Positions 62,459 through 64,000 of a stretch of DNA of 64,000 nt are shown here, one piece after another. Origin of the DNA: Prevotella sp. (GTDB lineage Bacteria > Bacteroidota > Bacteroidia > Bacteroidales > Bacteroidaceae). Under the pieces are notes generated by a model. It searched no databases. It worked only from the letters and a program-made list of their open reading frames with translations, and was not told the origin of the DNA. A program made the translations under genes and the position numbers. Every line of letters starts with the position of its first letter. Within the stretch, counting starts at the first letter, position 1. Location of the stretch: NCBI GenBank assembly GCA_022486815.1, contig JAKVJW010000013.1, positions 1 through 64,000 of the forward strand, written 5' to 3'.

Positions 62459-63109
62459 ATGCAGATATCACCACTTTTTGTTTATGTTATAGGCTTTATA
62501 GCCCAGGGATTTTTTTCTGCACGGATGCTTATCCAATGGATTCTTTCAGAACGTGCGAAGAAAGTGGTTTCCCCTAATCTCTATTGGATTTGTAGTCTCG
62601 CAGGTAGTATCCTGTTGTTTGTCTACGGTTGGATGCGGCATGATTTTGCTATTATCCTGGGACAGTTGATATCTTTTTATATTTATATCTGGAATCTGGA
62701 TATTAAAAAAATATGGCGTCAGGTCCCTTTGCTGCTCAGGATAGTAATAGAAGCTCTGCCTCTAATCGCTATATCCTTTATGCTATCAGATGTGTCGCGG
62801 TTTTTTCACAACTTCCTGCATAATGATTTGATACCCTTGCCTTTGCTGATATGGGGGTCAGTGGGGCAGATCATCTTTACCTTGAGGTTTATCTATCAGT
62901 GGTTCTATTCCTATCATCGTCATGAATCAGTCCTGCCTGTAGGTTTTTGGATTATCAGTCTAATAGGATGTTCTATTATTGTAAGTTATGGGGTGTTCCG
63001 ATTGGATCCGGTATTGATTCTCGGACAGTCAGTAGGTTTCTTTACCTATTTCCGGAATATAGCCCTTTGTCGTAAAGAGCGGAAGAAAATCGAGGAAATC
63101 AAGGATTGA
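62459..63109 (+). CDS. Membrane protein with two LAB_N domains
   Basis: 216 residues, about six transmembrane helices in two homologous halves, each with a three-helix lipid-A-disaccharide-synthase N-terminal (LAB_N) pattern: FSARMLIQWILSERAKKVVSPN...WICSLAGS...LGQLISF in half one and RFIYQWFYSYHRHESVLP...WIISLIG...ILGQSVGF in half two. In Rhizobium-like and Bacteroidetes gene sets such proteins accompany GT2/GT39 enzymes. It starts 0 bases after the GT2 stop, so translation is coupled. A flippase or scaffold role for the lipid-linked sugar is inference. Confidence 0.85.
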   Translation: MQISPLFVYVIGFIAQGFFSARMLIQWILSERAKKVVSPNLYWICSLAGSILLFVYGWMRHDFAIILGQLISFYIYIWNLDIKKIWRQVPLLLRIVIEALPLIAISFMLSDVSRFFHNFLHNDLIPLPLLIWGSVGQIIFTLRFIYQWFYSYHRHESVLPVGFWIISLIGCSIIVSYGVFRLDPVLILGQSVGFFTYFRNIALCRKERKKIEEIKD

Positions 63110-63126
63110 ATAATCTTTCGTAAAGA

Positions 63127-63134
63127 TATTTTTG
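63127..63134 (+). promoter_or_regulatory. Possible -7 box before the epimerase gene
   Basis: TATTTTTG in the 122-base gap between the LAB_N gene and the epimerase; weak because no -33 element is visible. Confidence 0.35.
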
Positions 63135-63231
63135 AGATTTAGCATACATCCTATGGGATAATACGTATATTATATAATAGAAAAGATGTATAGGTGATTA
63201 AGAAGAATCCTATGCAAAATACAATCAAGAA

Positions 63232-64000
63232 ATGAAAATACTAATTACAGGAGCAGCCGGTTTCATCGGCCATCAGTTGGTAAAAGTACTTGCTGGGGAA
63301 GGTGAAGAGATTATCGGACTTGATATTATCAATGATTATTATGATCCTAAACTGAAATATGCTCGTCTTTCCGATACTGGAATTACACGTGAGGAGATAG
63401 TTTGTGGAAAGCCTGTACGGAGTAAGACGATTGCTAATTACCGTTTTGTGCAGATGGATTTGACCGACAGAGAAGGACTGAATCTCCTTTTTGACCAGGA
63501 ACATTTTACTCATGTCTGTAATCTGGCAGGCCAGCCCGGTGTCCGTTATTCCATTGAAAATCCATATTCTTATATTCAGTCGAATATTGTCGGTTTTCTG
63601 AATTTGCTGGAAGCCTGTCGTCACCATGGTCTCCCTCATTTTGTCTATGCCAGTTCGAGTAGTATCTATGGTATGGATTCACATGTACCTTTTTCTGAGA
63701 CGGACCGTACAGACCAACCTGTCAGCCTTTATGCGGCTACGAAGAAGAGTGATGAGGCTATAGCGTATGCATATAGTAAACTCTATGGTATACAGACGAT
63801 CGGGCTTCGTTTCTTTACTGTATATGGCCCATGGGGACGTCCTGATATGGCACCAATCAAATTTATGAAGGCGATTTCGGCCGGGCAGGAAATCTCGGTT
63901 TTTAACCATGGTAATATGCTTCGTGATTTTACCTATGTTGATGATATTGCAGAAGGGGTCCGCCGGGTCCTGCATGCTGAGATGGATGAAGAGATTCCCT
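63232..64000 (+). CDS. UDP-glucuronate 4-epimerase-like SDR enzyme (partial)
   Basis: The first 256 residues of an NAD-dependent extended SDR epimerase, cut by the window edge. Visible are the Rossmann motif ITGAAGFIG (5-13), the DYYDPKLKYARL segment typical of UDP-glucuronate/UDP-galacturonate 4-epimerases, NLAGQPGVRYSIENPY, the catalytic YxxxK in YAATKKSD, FFTVYGPWGRPDMA and RDFTYVDDI. It is expected to make UDP-galacturonate (or another UDP-uronate) from UDP-glucuronate. Its place after GT39-GT2-LAB_N suggests it supplies the sugar that those proteins attach. Sugar specificity cannot be fixed by eye. Confidence 0.9.
   Translation, partial: MKILITGAAGFIGHQLVKVLAGEGEEIIGLDIINDYYDPKLKYARLSDTGITREEIVCGKPVRSKTIANYRFVQMDLTDREGLNLLFDQEHFTHVCNLAGQPGVRYSIENPYSYIQSNIVGFLNLLEACRHHGLPHFVYASSSSIYGMDSHVPFSETDRTDQPVSLYAATKKSDEAIAYAYSKLYGIQTIGLRFFTVYGPWGRPDMAPIKFMKAISAGQEISVFNHGNMLRDFTYVDDIAEGVRRVLHAEMDEEIP

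Overview
The window looks like chromosomal DNA of a member of the Bacteroidales (Bacteroidetes); Prevotellaceae or Bacteroidaceae are both plausible and I cannot decide between them. The evidence is the promoter type (TTTG, about 20 bases, TAnnTTTG) before many genes, weak or absent Shine-Dalgarno sequences, lipoproteins with DUF4369-type N-termini and thioredoxin folds, and a topA-aroK-speA-argB-ECF sigma gene order of the kind known in this group. Most of the 64 kb is ordinary housekeeping sequence with few mobile signs: no insertion sequence, CRISPR array, rRNA or phage module was seen.

Layout. 1-6.2 kb: tRNA-Met, an orphan HipB-like regulator, a calcium-type P-ATPase, then HAD phosphatase, ribF and a CPBP membrane protease, closed by a terminator. 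6.3-17 kb (all minus): short membrane protein and ECF sigma factor, argB, speA, aroK, topA, a NUDIX hydrolase, sialate O-acetylesterase, thioredoxin-fold lipoprotein. 17.3-20.6 kb: pnp and rubrerythrin, each with its own promoter and hairpin terminator. 20.7-27.2 kb (minus): two-domain esterase, metG, yifB, a second thioredoxin-fold lipoprotein, tRNA-Leu and tRNA-Gly. 27.5-32 kb is looser and AT-rich: a small lipoprotein, a nucleotidyltransferase-fold protein, a three-copy 23-bp repeat, a stefin-like cystatin, and a solitary polyprenyl-phosphate sugar transferase. 32-38.2 kb: argH, SRPBCC protein, pyrE, comF, recX, prmC, and divergent ribD. 38.4-39.9 kb is an AT-rich islet with a stand-alone E2-type acyltransferase and a broken PD-(D/E)XK nuclease. 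39.9-57.4 kb: rnhA, argS, dinB, MFS and MATE exporters, an SF1 helicase, a large transglutaminase-like protein, cutC, a lone ABC ATPase, two sugar/vitamin kinases and a YidE/AspT-type transporter. 57.5-64 kb: an RluA-type protein that has lost its catalytic domain, a small protein, mutY, and an envelope-sugar gene set (GT39, GT2, LAB_N membrane protein, UDP-glucuronate epimerase-like) running off the right edge.

How the genes connect. Arginine metabolism recurs (argB, argH, argS, speA) but in separate transcription units. Riboflavin synthesis is split between ribF and ribD, with no visible FMN riboswitch. The right-hand cluster reads as a pathway from a nucleotide sugar to a polyprenyl-phosphate sugar to transfer onto an envelope acceptor. 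The most noteworthy items are the cytosolic stefin-like cystatin, the right-edge glycan decoration cluster, the truncated RluA protein, promoters placed directly on start codons (prmC, ABC ATPase), the acyltransferase/nuclease-remnant islet, and a 13-residue repeat tail on RecX.
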